A stretch of DNA of 64,000 bases from Bacillus sp. USDA818B3_A. GTDB taxonomy: Bacteria; Bacillota; Bacilli; Bacillales; Cytobacillaceae. The notes beneath the pieces are model-generated. The model was not told the origin of the DNA, did not search any database, and was given only the letters and a program-made list of their open reading frames with translations. This document shows, in pieces, positions 54,613-64,000 of this stretch (its first letter is position 1; each line of letters opens with the position of its first letter). The position numbers were made by a program, and so were the translations under genes. The stretch lies in contig NZ_JAABNN010000003.1 in assembly GCF_009928415.1 (NCBI RefSeq), positions 216,145 to 280,144 of the forward strand. The letters run 5' to 3'.

Positions 54613-55923
54613 TTATTTTCTTTCTCGCGCATAAATCTTAATTGGCGTTCCCTCAAATCCAAAAGCATCTCTGATCCTATTTTCTAGAAAACGCTGATAG
54701 GAAAAATGCATTAATTCCGGCTCATTGACAAACACAACAAAGGTTGGAGGTTTAACTGCTACTTGTGTTGCATAGTAAATCTTTAACCGTTTCCCTTTGT
54801 CAGATGGTGTAGGGTTCATTGCGACTGCATCCATAATCACATCATTCAATACACTTGTTTCCACACGCATTGAGTGGTTTTCACTTGCGGTATCGATCAT
54901 TGGCATCAATGTATGGATCCGTTTTTTCGTTTTAGCCGATAAGAAGACAATCGGAGCGTAACTTAAAAATAAGAAATGTTCTCTAATTTTTTGTTCTAAC
55001 TCTTTCATGGTCTTCTCATCTTTTTCGACTGCATCCCATTTATTTACTACGATAACAACAGCTCGTCCGGCCTCATGGGCATATCCCGCAATTTTCTTGT
55101 CTTGCTCAATAATTCCTTCTTCTGCATTTATTACTACTAAAACAACATCGGAACGTTCGATTGCTCTTAAAGCTCGCAGCACACTATACTTTTCTGTACT
55201 CTCATAGACTTTACCCTTTTTTCTTATTCCCGCTGTATCAATAATGACATATTTTTGGCCGTTATAAGTATATGGAGAATCGACCGCGTCCCGAGTGGTA
55301 CCAGCAATATTGCTGACAATTACCCGTTCTTCTCCTAATATAGCATTTACTAATGAAGACTTACCAACATTTGGCCGTCCAATTAACGAAAATTTGATTA
55401 CATCTTCATCATATTCCAATGGCTTATTTTTTGGAAAGTGCTTAGCTGCCTCGTCTAATAAATCCCCAAGGCCGAGTCCATGTGACCCAGAAACAGGAAT
55501 AGGTTCACCAAATCCTAATGAATAGAAATCATAAATAAATTCCCTCATTTCAGGGTTATCTATCTTATTAACCCCTAATACGACTGGTTTTTTTGACTTA
55601 TAGAGGATTTTTGCTACTTCTTCATCAGCAGCTGTTACCCCTTCCCGGCCATTTGCTAAAAAGATAATGACATCCGCTTCATCGATAGCCACTTCTGCCT
55701 GCTGACGAATTTGCTCTAAAAACGGTTCATCACCGATATCAATTCCACCTGTATCAATCACATTAAAGTCATGTGTTAACCATTCACCTGAACTGTAAAT
55801 CCGATCTCTCGTTACTCCTGGTATGTCCTCTACTATGGAGACACGCTCACCAACAATCCTATTAAAAATGGTGGATTTTCCTACGTTTGGTCTTCCTACA
55901 ATGGCAATAACGGGTTTTACCAT
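54613..55923 (-). CDS. der: GTPase Der (EngA)
   Basis: The 436-residue ribosome-assembly factor has two tandem G domains: P-loops [13 protein letters not shown] and [13 protein letters not shown], switch II DTGG and DTAG, and NKID and NKWD base-recognition motifs. A C-terminal KH-like domain ends [17 protein letters not shown] 55923 gives [10 protein letters not shown], the family start; the frame is open for 40 more codons without a ribosome site. Confidence 0.96.
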   Translation of the reverse strand: MVKPVIAIVGRPNVGKSTIFNRIVGERVSIVEDIPGVTRDRIYSSGEWLTHDFNVIDTGGIDIGDEPFLEQIRQQAEVAIDEADVIIFLANGREGVTAADEEVAKILYKSKKPVVLGVNKIDNPEMREFIYDFYSLGFGEPIPVSGSHGLGLGDLLDEAAKHFPKNKPLEYDEDVIKFSLIGRPNVGKSSLVNAILGEERVIVSNIAGTTRDAVDSPYTYNGQKYVIIDTAGIRKKGKVYESTEKYSVLRALRAIERSDVVLVVINAEEGIIEQDKKIAGYAHEAGRAVVIVVNKWDAVEKDEKTMKELEQKIREHFLFLSYAPIVFLSAKTKKRIHTLMPMIDTASENHSMRVETSVLNDVIMDAVAMNPTPSDKGKRLKIYYATQVAVKPPTFVVFVNEPELMHFSYQRFLENRIRDAFGFEGTPIKIYARERK

Positions 55924-56010
55924 TAAAATCGCCATCCTTTCTAAATATATTTCATAAAAAATGATTAAGTTAGCATGATCAAATTGAAAGTTCTTACTTA
56001 AGTAAAGAAA

Positions 56011-56032
56011 CCCTTCTAAAGAACAAGAAGGG
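56011..56032 (-). terminator. Terminator of yphA
   Basis: On the minus strand CCCTTCT / AGAAGGG with an 8-nt loop is followed by TTTCTTTACTT. Confidence 0.75.
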
Positions 56033-56091
56033 CCTAACTTCAATTATTTTAACAATGTTAAACCTTTCCCGCAATGGAAGGGATTATCCAA

Positions 56092-56709
56092 TCATCTGAT
56101 TTGAGACGATTTTTGTTTTCCCTTTTCAAAAACTGGATAATGAGTTTGAATATAGGAACCTGCATTTTCAATTACACTCCATCCCCACAGTAAAGCGGAA
56201 ATTAGCGCACAAACATCAAGATATTCAAACCCGCTTATTGTATATGGAAAAGGGATCTTACTTAGCGTATAAGCATATAAAAACTCCCCTTGCAGAGTGC
56301 CGCAAATGGTTATCAATATTCTGCCTTTTAAGGTTTTCTGGAGCAGAATGGCCAGGTATCCAAAACAAATTCCCATCATCCATTCCTTTTTAAAAATAAT
56401 CCAGATGGGATCAAAAATCTCAAATAAATGAAAGGTCACATAACCAATTGAAACAATTAACGAACAAATATAGTAGTAAATCACTTTCCCTCGTTTTTCT
56501 TGACTGAAAAATAGATAGCACATTACTAATAAAAATAAGCCGCTAGTATGAATTTTAAATTCACCAATACCAAATTGATAATTGGATAAAAGGATGACAA
56601 TTAGAATAATGGCAGATAGCTTAAGTCGGTAGGGGTTTTTCTTATCTGTCAGAAATGTCAAATACACCCAAAAGGACCAACAGATCCAATAAAACATCGA
56701 ACCTTCCAT
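56092..56709 (-). CDS. yphA: YphA membrane protein
   Basis: The 205-residue protein is strongly hydrophobic with six or seven helices (FYWICWSFWVYLTFL, LFLLVMCYLFF, FGYLAILLQKTL, ALLWGWSVIENAGSYIQ). It is placed between der and fni like YphA. The function is unknown. ATG 56709 has GGAGG 7 nt upstream. Divergent from ypzI. Confidence 0.72.
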   Translation of the reverse strand: MEGSMFYWICWSFWVYLTFLTDKKNPYRLKLSAIILIVILLSNYQFGIGEFKIHTSGLFLLVMCYLFFSQEKRGKVIYYYICSLIVSIGYVTFHLFEIFDPIWIIFKKEWMMGICFGYLAILLQKTLKGRILITICGTLQGEFLYAYTLSKIPFPYTISGFEYLDVCALISALLWGWSVIENAGSYIQTHYPVFEKGKQKSSQIR

Positions 56710-56815
56710 ACATACACCTCCTATTATTTTCATTATTGGTAAACATTATGTACTTTCATACTTCTTTGAATAATATTTCAATCGTGATTCATCTTATAAA
56801 GAGGAGGTGTGGAAA

Positions 56816-56962
56816 ATGGGAAAAGACCGCCAAGAAAAAAAGTTGAAGGCTAGTAGAAAAGTGGAGTCAGATCGTGACCAGGCATTACATTATAAAGGCG
56901 CCACAAAATTATCAAGTCCCGAGGAAGCAAGGGATTTAAACGACGGAAAGTACGATGAGTAG
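56816..56962 (+). CDS. ypzI: YpzI family small protein
   Basis: The 48-residue, highly charged protein starts MGKDRQEKKLKASRKVESDR and contains DQALHYKGATKLSSPEEARD, the signature of the YpzI family of spore formers. The function is unknown. GGAGGTG lies 8 nt before ATG 56816. Single plus-strand gene between yphA and fni, ended by the terminator at 56970. Confidence 0.82.
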   Translation: MGKDRQEKKLKASRKVESDRDQALHYKGATKLSSPEEARDLNDGKYDE

Positions 56963-56969
56963 ATAAAAT

Positions 56970-56995
56970 AAAGCTCTCGCGGACGCGAGAGCTTT
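56970..56995 (+). terminator. Bidirectional terminator ypzI/fni
   Basis: AAAGCTCTCGC / GCGAGAGCTTT with a GGAC loop is flanked by AT runs. The fni stop codon (56994-56996) is in its outer end. Confidence 0.88.
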
Positions 56996-58052
56996 ATTTT
57001 ATCTTACGCTGGCTGTATTTTTTCGTATCTATCCCTCTTTGATCCAACCAGTGATAGGTTTCACCAGAAATAATAAGAGGAGCCTTCCTTAAATCCGGAA
57101 TAGACATAGCACCTAATGCAGTCATGATCATAATTAATTCCTGATGCAAGGTTCTTATTCCTTCGATTAATTCATCCATGCCTTCTTCTAAAAGAATTTT
57201 CAGGAAATAACCAGACATACCGATGGCACTTGCTCCAAGGGCTAATCCCTTAGCGATATCTAAACTTGAGGAAAATCCGCCGGAACCAATGATCGGCCCC
57301 CCATTAGCTGTACTCGCGGCCTCAAGGATTGAAATAGGGGTAGGTATCCCCCAATCATTAAAGAAAGGAAGGGGCTGCTTCCTGCGCTTATTTTCAATTT
57401 CCGCAAAATTGGTCCCCCCGGAACCCCCAACGTCGACAATTGAAACCCCTGCTGAAAATAAGGAAGAAATGGTTTCTTTAGACATACCAAAGCCTACTTC
57501 CTTTACAATTACAGGTACACCCACTCCTTTTGAGATTTCTTCTATTCTTTTTAGTGAACCACAAAAGTCTCGATCTCCCTCAGGCATGGTTAGTTCCTGA
57601 ATGACATTTAAATGGATTTGTAAGGCATCAGCATCAATCATATCAATTGCTAATTTTGCATTTTCCACAGTTGCCTCACTGCCTAAATTGGCTATGACAA
57701 GTCCGTTAGGGTTTTCTTTACGGACAATTTCATATGTATATCTTTCATGTTGATCTTTAATTGCAGACATTTGTGATCCTACAGCCATTGCCAGCCCTGT
57801 TTGTTTTGCAGCGATTGCGAGCTGCTTGTTGATTTGATATGTTTTTTCTCCGCCGCCGCCTGTCATGGCATTGATAAAAATTGGCGAACTTAAAGAAAGT
57901 TCGCCAATTTCATCATTTAATTGAACCTCAGATACATTGATATCCGGTAAGCTTTGGTGAATAAATTTAATATCATCGAAAACTGTAGAACGGTTTTGCC
58001 TATTTTCAAGGGCAAAGCGAATGTGATCCCATTTTCGTTCAGCTCTAGACAC
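56994..58052 (-). CDS. fni: Isopentenyl-diphosphate delta-isomerase, type 2
   Basis: The 352-residue FMN enzyme interconverts IPP and DMAPP. It has [92 protein letters not shown] and [22 protein letters not shown] 58052 is the start, 11 nt after ypfD. Provides isoprenoid precursors used by the hep genes. Confidence 0.95.
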   Translation of the reverse strand: MSRAERKWDHIRFALENRQNRSTVFDDIKFIHQSLPDINVSEVQLNDEIGELSLSSPIFINAMTGGGGEKTYQINKQLAIAAKQTGLAMAVGSQMSAIKDQHERYTYEIVRKENPNGLVIANLGSEATVENAKLAIDMIDADALQIHLNVIQELTMPEGDRDFCGSLKRIEEISKGVGVPVIVKEVGFGMSKETISSLFSAGVSIVDVGGSGGTNFAEIENKRRKQPLPFFNDWGIPTPISILEAASTANGGPIIGSGGFSSSLDIAKGLALGASAIGMSGYFLKILLEEGMDELIEGIRTLHQELIMIMTALGAMSIPDLRKAPLIISGETYHWLDQRGIDTKKYSQRKIK

Positions 58053-58063
58053 TTACATCACCA

Positions 58064-59203
58064 TTATTTTCCTAGATTCTTTAGTTTATCTCCGATCATT
58101 TCTCCAAGCTGGAATCCTTTAGATTCTTCCGGAAGCTCGTAATCAAAGTTTTCCTCGACTTCTTTTTCAAGCAATTCCTTAATGCTTAATGATAAACGCT
58201 GATCCTGCTCATTTACATCAAGAACCTTCACTTGTACTTCCTGACCCTCTTTTAAAACTTCATGAGGGGTACCAATATGTTTATGAGCAATTTGTGAAAT
58301 ATGAACAAGTCCTTCTACACCAGGGAATACCTCTACAAAAGCACCGTAAGAAACTAATCTTTTTACTGTTCCAGTATGCACACTTCCTTTTGGAGCCTTT
58401 TCAGAGATATTACTCCAAGGTCCTGGAAGGGTATCCTTTATTGATAAGGAAATTCTCTCATTATTGCGATCAACACTTAATACTTTTACTTTGACTTGCT
58501 GTCCTTCTTGCACCACATCTGTTGGCTTATTCACATGTTCATGTGATAGCTGTGAAATATGAACAAGTCCATCGATCCCACCGATATCTACAAATGCACC
58601 AAAATCAGTAATTCTCTGAACAGTGCCATCGATAACCTGCCCAGCTTCTATTGAACCTAATCGGTTTTGTTTTAATTTTCCTTTTTCTTCTTCTACTACA
58701 GCACGATGGGAAAGTATCAGACGATTTTTTTCCTTATCAAGTTCAACGATTTTAAAGGAAAGTGTACGGCCTTTGTAATCGCTGAAATCCTCGACAAAAT
58801 GCGCTTCCACTAGTGAAGCTGGAACAAATCCGCGAACGCCGAGATCAACAACTAGACCGCCTTTTACAACGTCCTTAACCTCTGTTTCGAATACTTCTCC
58901 AGCTTGGAATTTTTGTTCTAATATCTCCCAGGCTTTCTCTGCATCCACTTTCCGCTTTGATAGAACTAGAGCATCTTCCTCTACTTTAGTCACCTCTAAT
59001 TCTAGTTCATCGCCTTCTTTAGCAGCGTCAGATGCCTTTTCAATATGGAGGCTTGAAAGTTCACTGATTGGGATAATACCATCTAGTTTACTGCCTGGAA
59101 TATTAACAAGCACCTGTTTTTCTTCTACTTTTGTAACTTGTCCAGTTACTTTATCCCCGATTTCAAAGCTTTTCACTTCAACTTGATTTAATTCTTCCGA
59201 CAT
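58064..59203 (-). CDS. ypfD: Ribosomal protein S1 homologue YpfD
   Basis: The 379-residue protein consists of four S1 RNA-binding domains (starting at about 14, 100, 185 and 270; the last two have GAFVDIGGIDGLVHISQLSHEH and GAFVEVFPGVEGLVHISQIAHKH) and a short acidic tail. This is the Gram-positive S1-like form, shorter than the six-domain E. coli S1, and not a core ribosomal protein in Bacillus. The 156 bp upstream are AT rich with a small GGTGA..TCACC hairpin; a promoter is likely there but not clear. Confidence 0.9.
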   Translation of the reverse strand: MSEELNQVEVKSFEIGDKVTGQVTKVEEKQVLVNIPGSKLDGIIPISELSSLHIEKASDAAKEGDELELEVTKVEEDALVLSKRKVDAEKAWEILEQKFQAGEVFETEVKDVVKGGLVVDLGVRGFVPASLVEAHFVEDFSDYKGRTLSFKIVELDKEKNRLILSHRAVVEEEKGKLKQNRLGSIEAGQVIDGTVQRITDFGAFVDIGGIDGLVHISQLSHEHVNKPTDVVQEGQQVKVKVLSVDRNNERISLSIKDTLPGPWSNISEKAPKGSVHTGTVKRLVSYGAFVEVFPGVEGLVHISQIAHKHIGTPHEVLKEGQEVQVKVLDVNEQDQRLSLSIKELLEKEVEENFDYELPEESKGFQLGEMIGDKLKNLGK

Positions 59204-59359
59204 ATGTATTCCTCCTTAATCCATTTACTCATAAAAATCTATATATGATTTGGTGATAAGCACACAGCTTCACCACATATAAAACCAAACAACAAGAATT
59301 TTCAAAAAAAATCCCTTTTTATAAACTTCTTACAAATCACCTTTTTTGTCAAGCAGAAC

Positions 59360-59947
59360 CTATTTATGCTCTTTTATAAGTTTATCAATTTCTGACATAA
59401 TTAATTCAGTAACCTGCTCTGCTGAAGCTTTTGACTGCCTCATTTCAGTCATATCAATTGGTTTGCCGTATACCATTTTTAATTTGTTCAGACTTTTATA
59501 CGGACCAATGACTGCACATGGAACTACCTGAGCATCTGTTCTTAATGCAAAAAAACCTGCTCCTGAAAGCCCCTTTCCTAATTCACCGTTTTTGCTTCTT
59601 GTTCCTTCTGGAAAAAGTCCAAAAACATTTCCGTCCTTTAAAAGCTTTAATCCTGTCCTCAGAGCCTCTCGGTCATTAAATCCCCTTTTTACCGGGAAAG
59701 CATTACACTTTCTAACAATCCCTCCAAGGACCGGAACCTGAAAAAGCTCGTCCTTAGCCATATAATGAACAGGGCGGGGACACATAATACCGACAACAAT
59801 TGGGTCGAGTACGGAAATATGGTTGGCACAAAGAAGTACTCCTCCCTCTTTGGGGATATTTTCTACTCCAATCGCTTGAATTCTGTACCACGGTTTAAAA
59901 ATGGTATAAACCACAGATCTAGCAAATCCGTAAAACGTCACACTCAT
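59360..59947 (-). CDS. plsC: 1-acyl-sn-glycerol-3-phosphate acyltransferase
   Basis: The 195-residue membrane-associated PlsC family enzyme has [12 protein letters not shown] (HxxxxD catalytic pair), [10 protein letters not shown] and [24 protein letters not shown] (phosphate-binding block). It adds the second acyl chain in phosphatidate synthesis. It overlaps the end of cmk by four bases (ATGA). B. subtilis has no acyltransferase gene at this place, though many other Bacillaceae do. Confidence 0.9.
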   Translation of the reverse strand: MSVTFYGFARSVVYTIFKPWYRIQAIGVENIPKEGGVLLCANHISVLDPIVVGIMCPRPVHYMAKDELFQVPVLGGIVRKCNAFPVKRGFNDREALRTGLKLLKDGNVFGLFPEGTRSKNGELGKGLSGAGFFALRTDAQVVPCAVIGPYKSLNKLKMVYGKPIDMTEMRQSKASAEQVTELIMSEIDKLIKEHK

Positions 59948-60618
59948 CCAATCCTTTCATGCACAAGAGCCATTATTTGATCAACGACATCAGGAATGGT
60001 CATAGAGGTTGTGTCGATTTCAATCGCATCACTTGCCTTCTTTAATGGGGCTACTTCACGTTCTGAATCAAGTTTATCTCTCTTTGCAATTTCTTCTTTT
60101 AATTTTTCCAAATCAGATGGGAAGCCCTTTTCGAGGTTTTCAGCATGGCGCCTTTCAGCCCGCTCCTCAACACTGGCAAGCAAAAACACCTTTACTTCCG
60201 CATTAGGCAAAACATGTGTCCCAATATCTCGTCCATCCATGACAACTCCGCATTCTACCGCAAATGCTTGTTGTCTCTTAACCATTTCTTCTCTTACTTT
60301 TGGCAGCCTGGCCACATAGGATACAGAATTAGTGACTTTAGCCGAGCGGATTAAATCAGTTACATTATCATTGTCTAGATAAACTAATTGTCCTTTTTCA
60401 GAGGGCTTTAGTTCAATAACCGCAGATAGAAGTGTATCCAATAAAGATTCCTCATCTTCTAAATCCAGCTCGTTAATTATTGCTTTATATGTCAAAGCTC
60501 TATACATTGCGCCAGTATCGATATAAATATAGGATAATTTTTCTGCCACTATTTTTGCTACTGTACTCTTCCCGGCTGCGGCTGGACCGTCAATTGCGAT
60601 TGATATTTTGTTTTCCAT
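59944..60618 (-). CDS. cmk: Cytidylate kinase
   Basis: The 224-residue CMP/dCMP kinase has the P-loop [52 protein letters not shown] and [16 protein letters not shown] 60618 (AGGAGG, 5 nt) is the family start; nine more codons are open. First gene of cmk-plsC. Confidence 0.95.
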   Translation of the reverse strand: MENKISIAIDGPAAAGKSTVAKIVAEKLSYIYIDTGAMYRALTYKAIINELDLEDEESLLDTLLSAVIELKPSEKGQLVYLDNDNVTDLIRSAKVTNSVSYVARLPKVREEMVKRQQAFAVECGVVMDGRDIGTHVLPNAEVKVFLLASVEERAERRHAENLEKGFPSDLEKLKEEIAKRDKLDSEREVAPLKKASDAIEIDTTSMTIPDVVDQIMALVHERIG

Positions 60619-60742
60619 AAATCCTCCTAAATGCTTGAAAATCACATCTACACTATATATTTTACCACAAGATATAGATAAGCCTCTTTTTTTTACATGT
60701 TAATTCAAAGAAAAATAATTAAATGAAGTCCGCTTCTAAGAA

Positions 60743-60793
60743 AATAGGAAAGCATACTCCTTCCAGTTAATACGGAAGGAATGCTTTCCTATT
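60743..60793 (-). terminator. Terminator of ypfB
   Basis: A long stem (AATAGGAAAGCAT and CTCCTTCC pairing with GGAAGG and ATGCTTTCCTATT, small internal bulges) with a 9-nt loop and TTTTCTT on the minus strand. Confidence 0.85.
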
Positions 60794-60808
60794 AAGGGAT
60801 TCTTTGGT

Positions 60809-60994
60809 TTATTCATTCTTTTTCTGAAAGGTTTGAAGAATTTCCGTAAAGGTACTATTATTAACACCTTCATACCTTGCCAAATGTTTAATTTGTGGAA
60901 AGATATCCATCTGATGAAATAGTATTTGTGATAAAAATAAAAAGGTGAATTGAACGATGACCAATTTAATTAGGATTCTCTCAACCGTCTTCAT
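60809..60994 (-). CDS. ypfB: YpfB family protein (DUF5359)
   Basis: The 61-residue protein has one N-terminal membrane helix (ILIKLVIVQFTFLFLSQILF) and a short tail with LARYEGVNN, the YpfB mark. ATG 60994 has GGAG at 8 nt. The function is unknown. In B. subtilis ypfA (motI, flagellar brake) lies between ypfB and ypeB; here the ypeB terminator follows directly upstream. Confidence 0.72.
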   Translation of the reverse strand: MKTVERILIKLVIVQFTFLFLSQILFHQMDIFPQIKHLARYEGVNNSTFTEILQTFQKKNE

Positions 60995-61082
60995 GATAAT
61001 CACTCCATGACCATATATTCTTTATTATTGGAGCGGCTATTCGCTTTTATTCGTCACTGGTTCTGCTGGGAATTTAAAAAAA

Positions 61083-61107
61083 GAGGGAAAAACCTGGTTT
61101 TCCCCTC
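61083..61107 (-). terminator. Terminator of sleB-ypeB
   Basis: On the minus strand GAGGGGAAAACC / GGTTTTTCCCTC with a 1-3 nt loop is followed by T7. It overlaps the ypeB stop codon. Confidence 0.8.
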
Positions 61108-62455
61108 ATAGAACATCTTCGTAGGTTGCTTCAGCATTTTTCAGCTTTTCTACTTCTTCTTCTATTCCTGATTTAGCATTAATATAGATGCGGTACGTAT
61201 CATCACCCAATGTCCCTAAGAACTCATAGCATAATACTTCATCATTTAAATCATTCACAATTACGGCTTGACGATTTTCCATCACTTTTAATTTTGGATT
61301 TACCTTTGCCCGAGCCTGCTCAAGGGTAAGCACAGGTTTCTCAATTGTTCGAGTTTGAAAGGACTTTAAATACTCCTCTGCAGAAACACCAATGATATCC
61401 CCATTATCGAGAGCTACCTTAACCTTCACAGCTTCTGGGTAAATCCTAACTCCATTTAAATTTGTTACAAAATTAAATACTCCTATATTGTCATATTGCG
61501 CACTCTCAAATATTTCCATTTTTTCAAAACCGGTATCTTTTAAAAATTTTGCTGCTTTATTAGTTGACTCATTTAAACTTAGTGTTTGTTTCTTTATGTC
61601 CCTGTTATTAATAAACCAAATTGGGTGTCCAGCTTTTTTGGTAATATCCATACTGGATTCTTGACCAGTTTTCTTGTTTTTAATGGAAACGCTGTAAAAA
61701 CCAAAATCTGATCCTTTTCCATTATTCGTCACCTTTACTGTGGCATTACCGTCAAATTTCATATATTTCTTAGCAATCTGGATTGCTTCTTGTCGAGAAA
61801 TGGTTTTACCTTTTATTTTATTATAGTTTTCGTCCTTTTTTTGTAAATTTGCAAATGTGGAACCAAAATCAGATTCTTCAAAGTTTGTTACCGTCTTCTC
61901 AACGGTCTTAAAACCATCAATTATTGTATTATCTGTATTTTCCTTTCCAGTTGCAAGTGCAAGTTCGACATCCATCCAGCGAAGGTTATTTTTCAATACC
62001 AAATGCTGAACATTTCGAAGTTCTCCCTGAATATCACCGGACTGTTTGTACAATGTTTTAAGGGTTTGATATTCCTTGTCCGTCAAAGGATCCTTCGATA
62101 AATCTCTTACTGCAGTCCGATAACTGAAATCCCCAATATTCGCCAAGAACTCTTCTGTTTTATTAAATGGTAAAAGTGTTAACGGGAGCTGTCCCACATC
62201 CCCATGGGCCTGTGATGTTAGTCTCCATACTTCGATGAGTGATGGAGATAGGGATTCTTTCGAATTCATTGCTAAGGTGGACCCAATCTTATCATTCAGT
62301 AGGTCCATTCGATACGTTAAATTGTGAAATGCTCGTTGATAGTTGTTTTCTGCATTAATAAGAACTGCGTTTTTCTCTTGATGTTCTTGATAGCCCCAAT
62401 AAGCTGTCCCTGCAACACCTATTGCTAGAATACCGATCAAAATACCTCTAATCAT
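61106..62455 (-). CDS. ypeB: Germination protein YpeB
   Basis: The 449-residue protein has an N-terminal membrane helix (GILIGILAIGVAGTAYWGY), a helical N-terminal domain (about 30-210) and a C-terminal half of PepSY-type repeats (ISRQEAIQIAKKYMKF, LNESTNKAAKFLKDTGF, LTLEQARAKVNPKLKV). YpeB is needed for SleB to accumulate in the spore and inhibits it. It follows sleB by 14 nt, the conserved operon. Confidence 0.94.
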   Translation of the reverse strand: MIRGILIGILAIGVAGTAYWGYQEHQEKNAVLINAENNYQRAFHNLTYRMDLLNDKIGSTLAMNSKESLSPSLIEVWRLTSQAHGDVGQLPLTLLPFNKTEEFLANIGDFSYRTAVRDLSKDPLTDKEYQTLKTLYKQSGDIQGELRNVQHLVLKNNLRWMDVELALATGKENTDNTIIDGFKTVEKTVTNFEESDFGSTFANLQKKDENYNKIKGKTISRQEAIQIAKKYMKFDGNATVKVTNNGKGSDFGFYSVSIKNKKTGQESSMDITKKAGHPIWFINNRDIKKQTLSLNESTNKAAKFLKDTGFEKMEIFESAQYDNIGVFNFVTNLNGVRIYPEAVKVKVALDNGDIIGVSAEEYLKSFQTRTIEKPVLTLEQARAKVNPKLKVMENRQAVIVNDLNDEVLCYEFLGTLGDDTYRIYINAKSGIEEEVEKLKNAEATYEDVL

Positions 62456-62469
62456 TTATAATCACCTCT

Positions 62470-63216
62470 CTATTTACAGAAAATATGTTGACCAATACGT
62501 TTAATTTGCGGCCTTCCCCAAATCCAGCTGCTTGTAGCTGTAGCAGGATTGAAGTAGTACAACGCTTCACCAGTCGGATCCCATCCATTAATAGCATCTA
62601 ATACTGCTTTTTTTGAAGTTTCGTTAGGTGTCAGCCAAATTTGGCCATCAGCGACAGCCGTAAATGCACCTGGTTCAAAAATAACCCCGGAAACTGTGTT
62701 TGGGAACGAAGGACTATTGACTCGATTCAAAATAACGGCAGCAACTGCAACTTGACCAGTATACGGTTCTCCTCGTGATTCCCCATTTACCGCGTTGGCC
62801 ATTAAGCGAATATCATTCTGTGAAAAGCCCTTGGGTGTATTTGTTGCAGTCGTTTTTGTTCCAGTTGATTTAGGTGCAGCAGAATTTTTTGCTGTTTGTT
62901 TATTATATTTTGTAGCTTTGGTTAACTTCGCTTTGGTTGTTGCTCCAGCAAGTCCATCAATCGGCAGCCCAAATTCATATTGAAAATTTCTTAATGCCCA
63001 GTATGTACTCCATCCAAAAACCCCATCAATCTTCCCGTGATAGAAACCGATATACTTAAGCCTGGACTGCAGTTCAATGACATCCTCACCAGATGCTCCT
63101 CTTTGGATTACCTGATTGGTAAAGGCAAATACCTTATGATTTTCCAATAAAGAAAATGGCATAAGACAAGAAAAGATTAGAATAGAAACTTTGATTAGAA
63201 TACTTTTCTTAGTCAT
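62470..63216 (-). CDS. sleB: Spore cortex-lytic enzyme SleB
   Basis: The 248-residue exported lytic transglycosylase acts in germination. It has a signal peptide (to about residue 31), a peptidoglycan-binding domain (VIQRGASGEDVIELQSRLKY, DGVFGWSTYWALRNFQ), a Lys/Thr linker, and a hydrolase_2 domain with the catalytic Glu in NAVNGESRGEPY and QVAVAAVILNRV, ending GQHIFCK. ATG 63216 has AAGGGGG upstream. Forms an operon with ypeB. Confidence 0.95.
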   Translation of the reverse strand: MTKKSILIKVSILIFSCLMPFSLLENHKVFAFTNQVIQRGASGEDVIELQSRLKYIGFYHGKIDGVFGWSTYWALRNFQYEFGLPIDGLAGATTKAKLTKATKYNKQTAKNSAAPKSTGTKTTATNTPKGFSQNDIRLMANAVNGESRGEPYTGQVAVAAVILNRVNSPSFPNTVSGVIFEPGAFTAVADGQIWLTPNETSKKAVLDAINGWDPTGEALYYFNPATATSSWIWGRPQIKRIGQHIFCK

Positions 63217-63301
63217 GGAATAATAACCCCCTTATGAATCTTTTTAGCAGTAACCCTATTTTTTGTTTTATTAGTGTTTTTATTCCAATTAATATAGAAA
63301 A

Positions 63302-63330
63302 AAACCCCTTCAACAAAGTTGAAGGGGTTT
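63302..63330 (-). terminator. Terminator of prsW
   Basis: A 13-bp perfect stem AAACCCCTTCAAC / GTTGAAGGGGTTT with a 3-nt loop is followed by a T-run on the minus strand. Confidence 0.9.
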
Positions 63331-63345
63331 CCGAGCTCATAAAAG

Positions 63346-64000
63346 TTAAACCGGTGCTTGAGCTTTTTGATCCGGGAATTGTTTTTTAAAGTGATTAGCA
63401 CTTAATATTTTCGCATTTTTTACTTTTCTTAAACCGAACCACCATAAGAAAATCATAAATGGGAATATAATATATAACCAATTTTCAAGGGATAGCAAAA
63501 TATAATCATAGGAACCATGTAGGAGAATTGGCAAAACCAAAGACAGTAAGAGCCATTTTACTTTAATTCCTTTGGTAAACTTGGCTTTACCTAGATAATA
63601 GCCCATAATAACGCCAAATAAGGCATGGCTTGAAACTGGTAATAATGCACGAGTCATGGCATGCTCAATTCCATTTGCAATTAGATAAAAAATATTTTCA
63701 ACAGTAGCAAAGCCTAGGGAAACTGCTACCCCATAGACAATCCCATCAAATGGTTCATCAAACTCCACATGTTGGTATATAAGATAAAAAAGGATAAACC
63801 ATTTAAAAAATTCTTCGAGAATGCCTGAGCCGAAGAAGGCATCTAATAGATCGGACTTCAATAAGTGCTCAGTTTCTAATACGTGCTGAATAAACATAAT
63901 GGGAAAAACAAGCAGGACTCCATACAAAAAAGTTCGAAAAACAAAGGAAATAGGCTCTGGCTCATACTCATCTTTCAAATAAAAATAACTTAATAAAGCC
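63346..64000 (-). CDS. prsW: Site-1 protease PrsW (partial, 5' end beyond the right edge)
   Basis: The visible 218 codons encode a membrane protease with EEFFKW (EExxxW-type acidic motif in [17 protein letters not shown]), [28 protein letters not shown] and [11 protein letters not shown], the PrsW pattern. PrsW starts the cleavage of anti-sigma factor RsiW in B. subtilis. The frame does not begin at 63978: reading on gives [16 protein letters not shown], which matches the internal region of PrsW, so about 15 more residues lie outside. Not truncated, only cut by the window. Confidence 0.92.
   Translation of the reverse strand, partial: ALLSYFYLKDEYEPEPISFVFRTFLYGVLLVFPIMFIQHVLETEHLLKSDLLDAFFGSGILEEFFKWFILFYLIYQHVEFDEPFDGIVYGVAVSLGFATVENIFYLIANGIEHAMTRALLPVSSHALFGVIMGYYLGKAKFTKGIKVKWLLLSLVLPILLHGSYDYILLSLENWLYIIFPFMIFLWWFGLRKVKNAKILSANHFKKQFPDQKAQAPV

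Noticed and set aside
1-64000. CRISPR array, prophage, transposase gene, tRNA or rRNA
   Set aside because: No regularly spaced direct repeats, no transposase or phage genes and no structured RNA gene sequence were found; only the short dispersed repeats described.

Overview
The window is a continuous 64 kb stretch of a low-GC, endospore-forming Bacillaceae chromosome. Gene content and order follow the Bacillus subtilis yprA-to-prsW region closely, but protein divergence, an hcp/Crp-family insertion and several missing genes show that it is not B. subtilis itself. A Neobacillus- or Mesobacillus-like species would fit, but I cannot assign a genus from sequence alone. Spore genes (cotD, sspM, spoIVA, sleB-ypeB, ypjB, yppG) show a sporulating organism; bshA/bshB1 show bacillithiol as the thiol; qcrABC and the menaquinone/heptaprenyl genes show aerobic menaquinone-based respiration.

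Layout: 1-5 kb holds the 3' part of cotD (gene runs off the left edge), a tiny membrane peptide gene, the mrfB-mrfA DNA repair pair and a divergent Crp/Fnr-family regulator. 5-8 kb holds hybrid-cluster protein hcp, a small heat-shock gene and yppG. 8-15 kb is the yppF/yppE/sspM/yppC/recU/ponA/ypoC/nth cluster. 15-21.5 kb holds dnaD, aspB, tseB (ypmB), a degenerate metallo-beta-lactamase-like exported protein and dinG. 21.6-29.7 kb carries panBCD with a structured leader, followed upstream by the operon mazG-like-dapB-mgsA-bshB1-bshA-cca-birA. 30-38.6 kb holds ypjC, a YugP-type peptidase, ypjB, ypjA, qcrABC, ypiF, ypiB, ypiA and an unknown amidohydrolase-like gene. 38.7-45 kb is the chorismate/aromatic operon aroF-aroB-aroH-hisC-tyrA-aroE, without the trpEDCFBA genes that sit inside it in B. 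subtilis. 45-50 kb holds ndk, hepT-menH-hepS, folE-mtrB and hbs. 50-64 kb holds spoIVA, yphF, yphE, gpsA, der, yphA, ypzI, fni, ypfD, plsC, cmk, ypfB, ypeB, sleB and prsW (5' end beyond the right edge).

Most genes lie on the minus strand in short operons closed by clear intrinsic terminators. Two families of dispersed intergenic repeats are present, two copies each: a ~187 bp element with terminal inverted repeats (5202-5387, 45124-45310) and a palindromic element with AGCG..AAGCGCC arms (23926-24038, 49548-49781). No tRNA, rRNA, CRISPR, prophage or complete insertion sequence was seen.

The most notable observations are the panB leader with two bulged-A hairpins and a terminator whose loop competes for the same strand, a LexA-like box in front of mrfA, an FNR-type palindrome at a class-II position before hcp, two enzyme-fold proteins that have lost their metal ligands, and the absence of trp, cheR, motI and asnS from their usual places.
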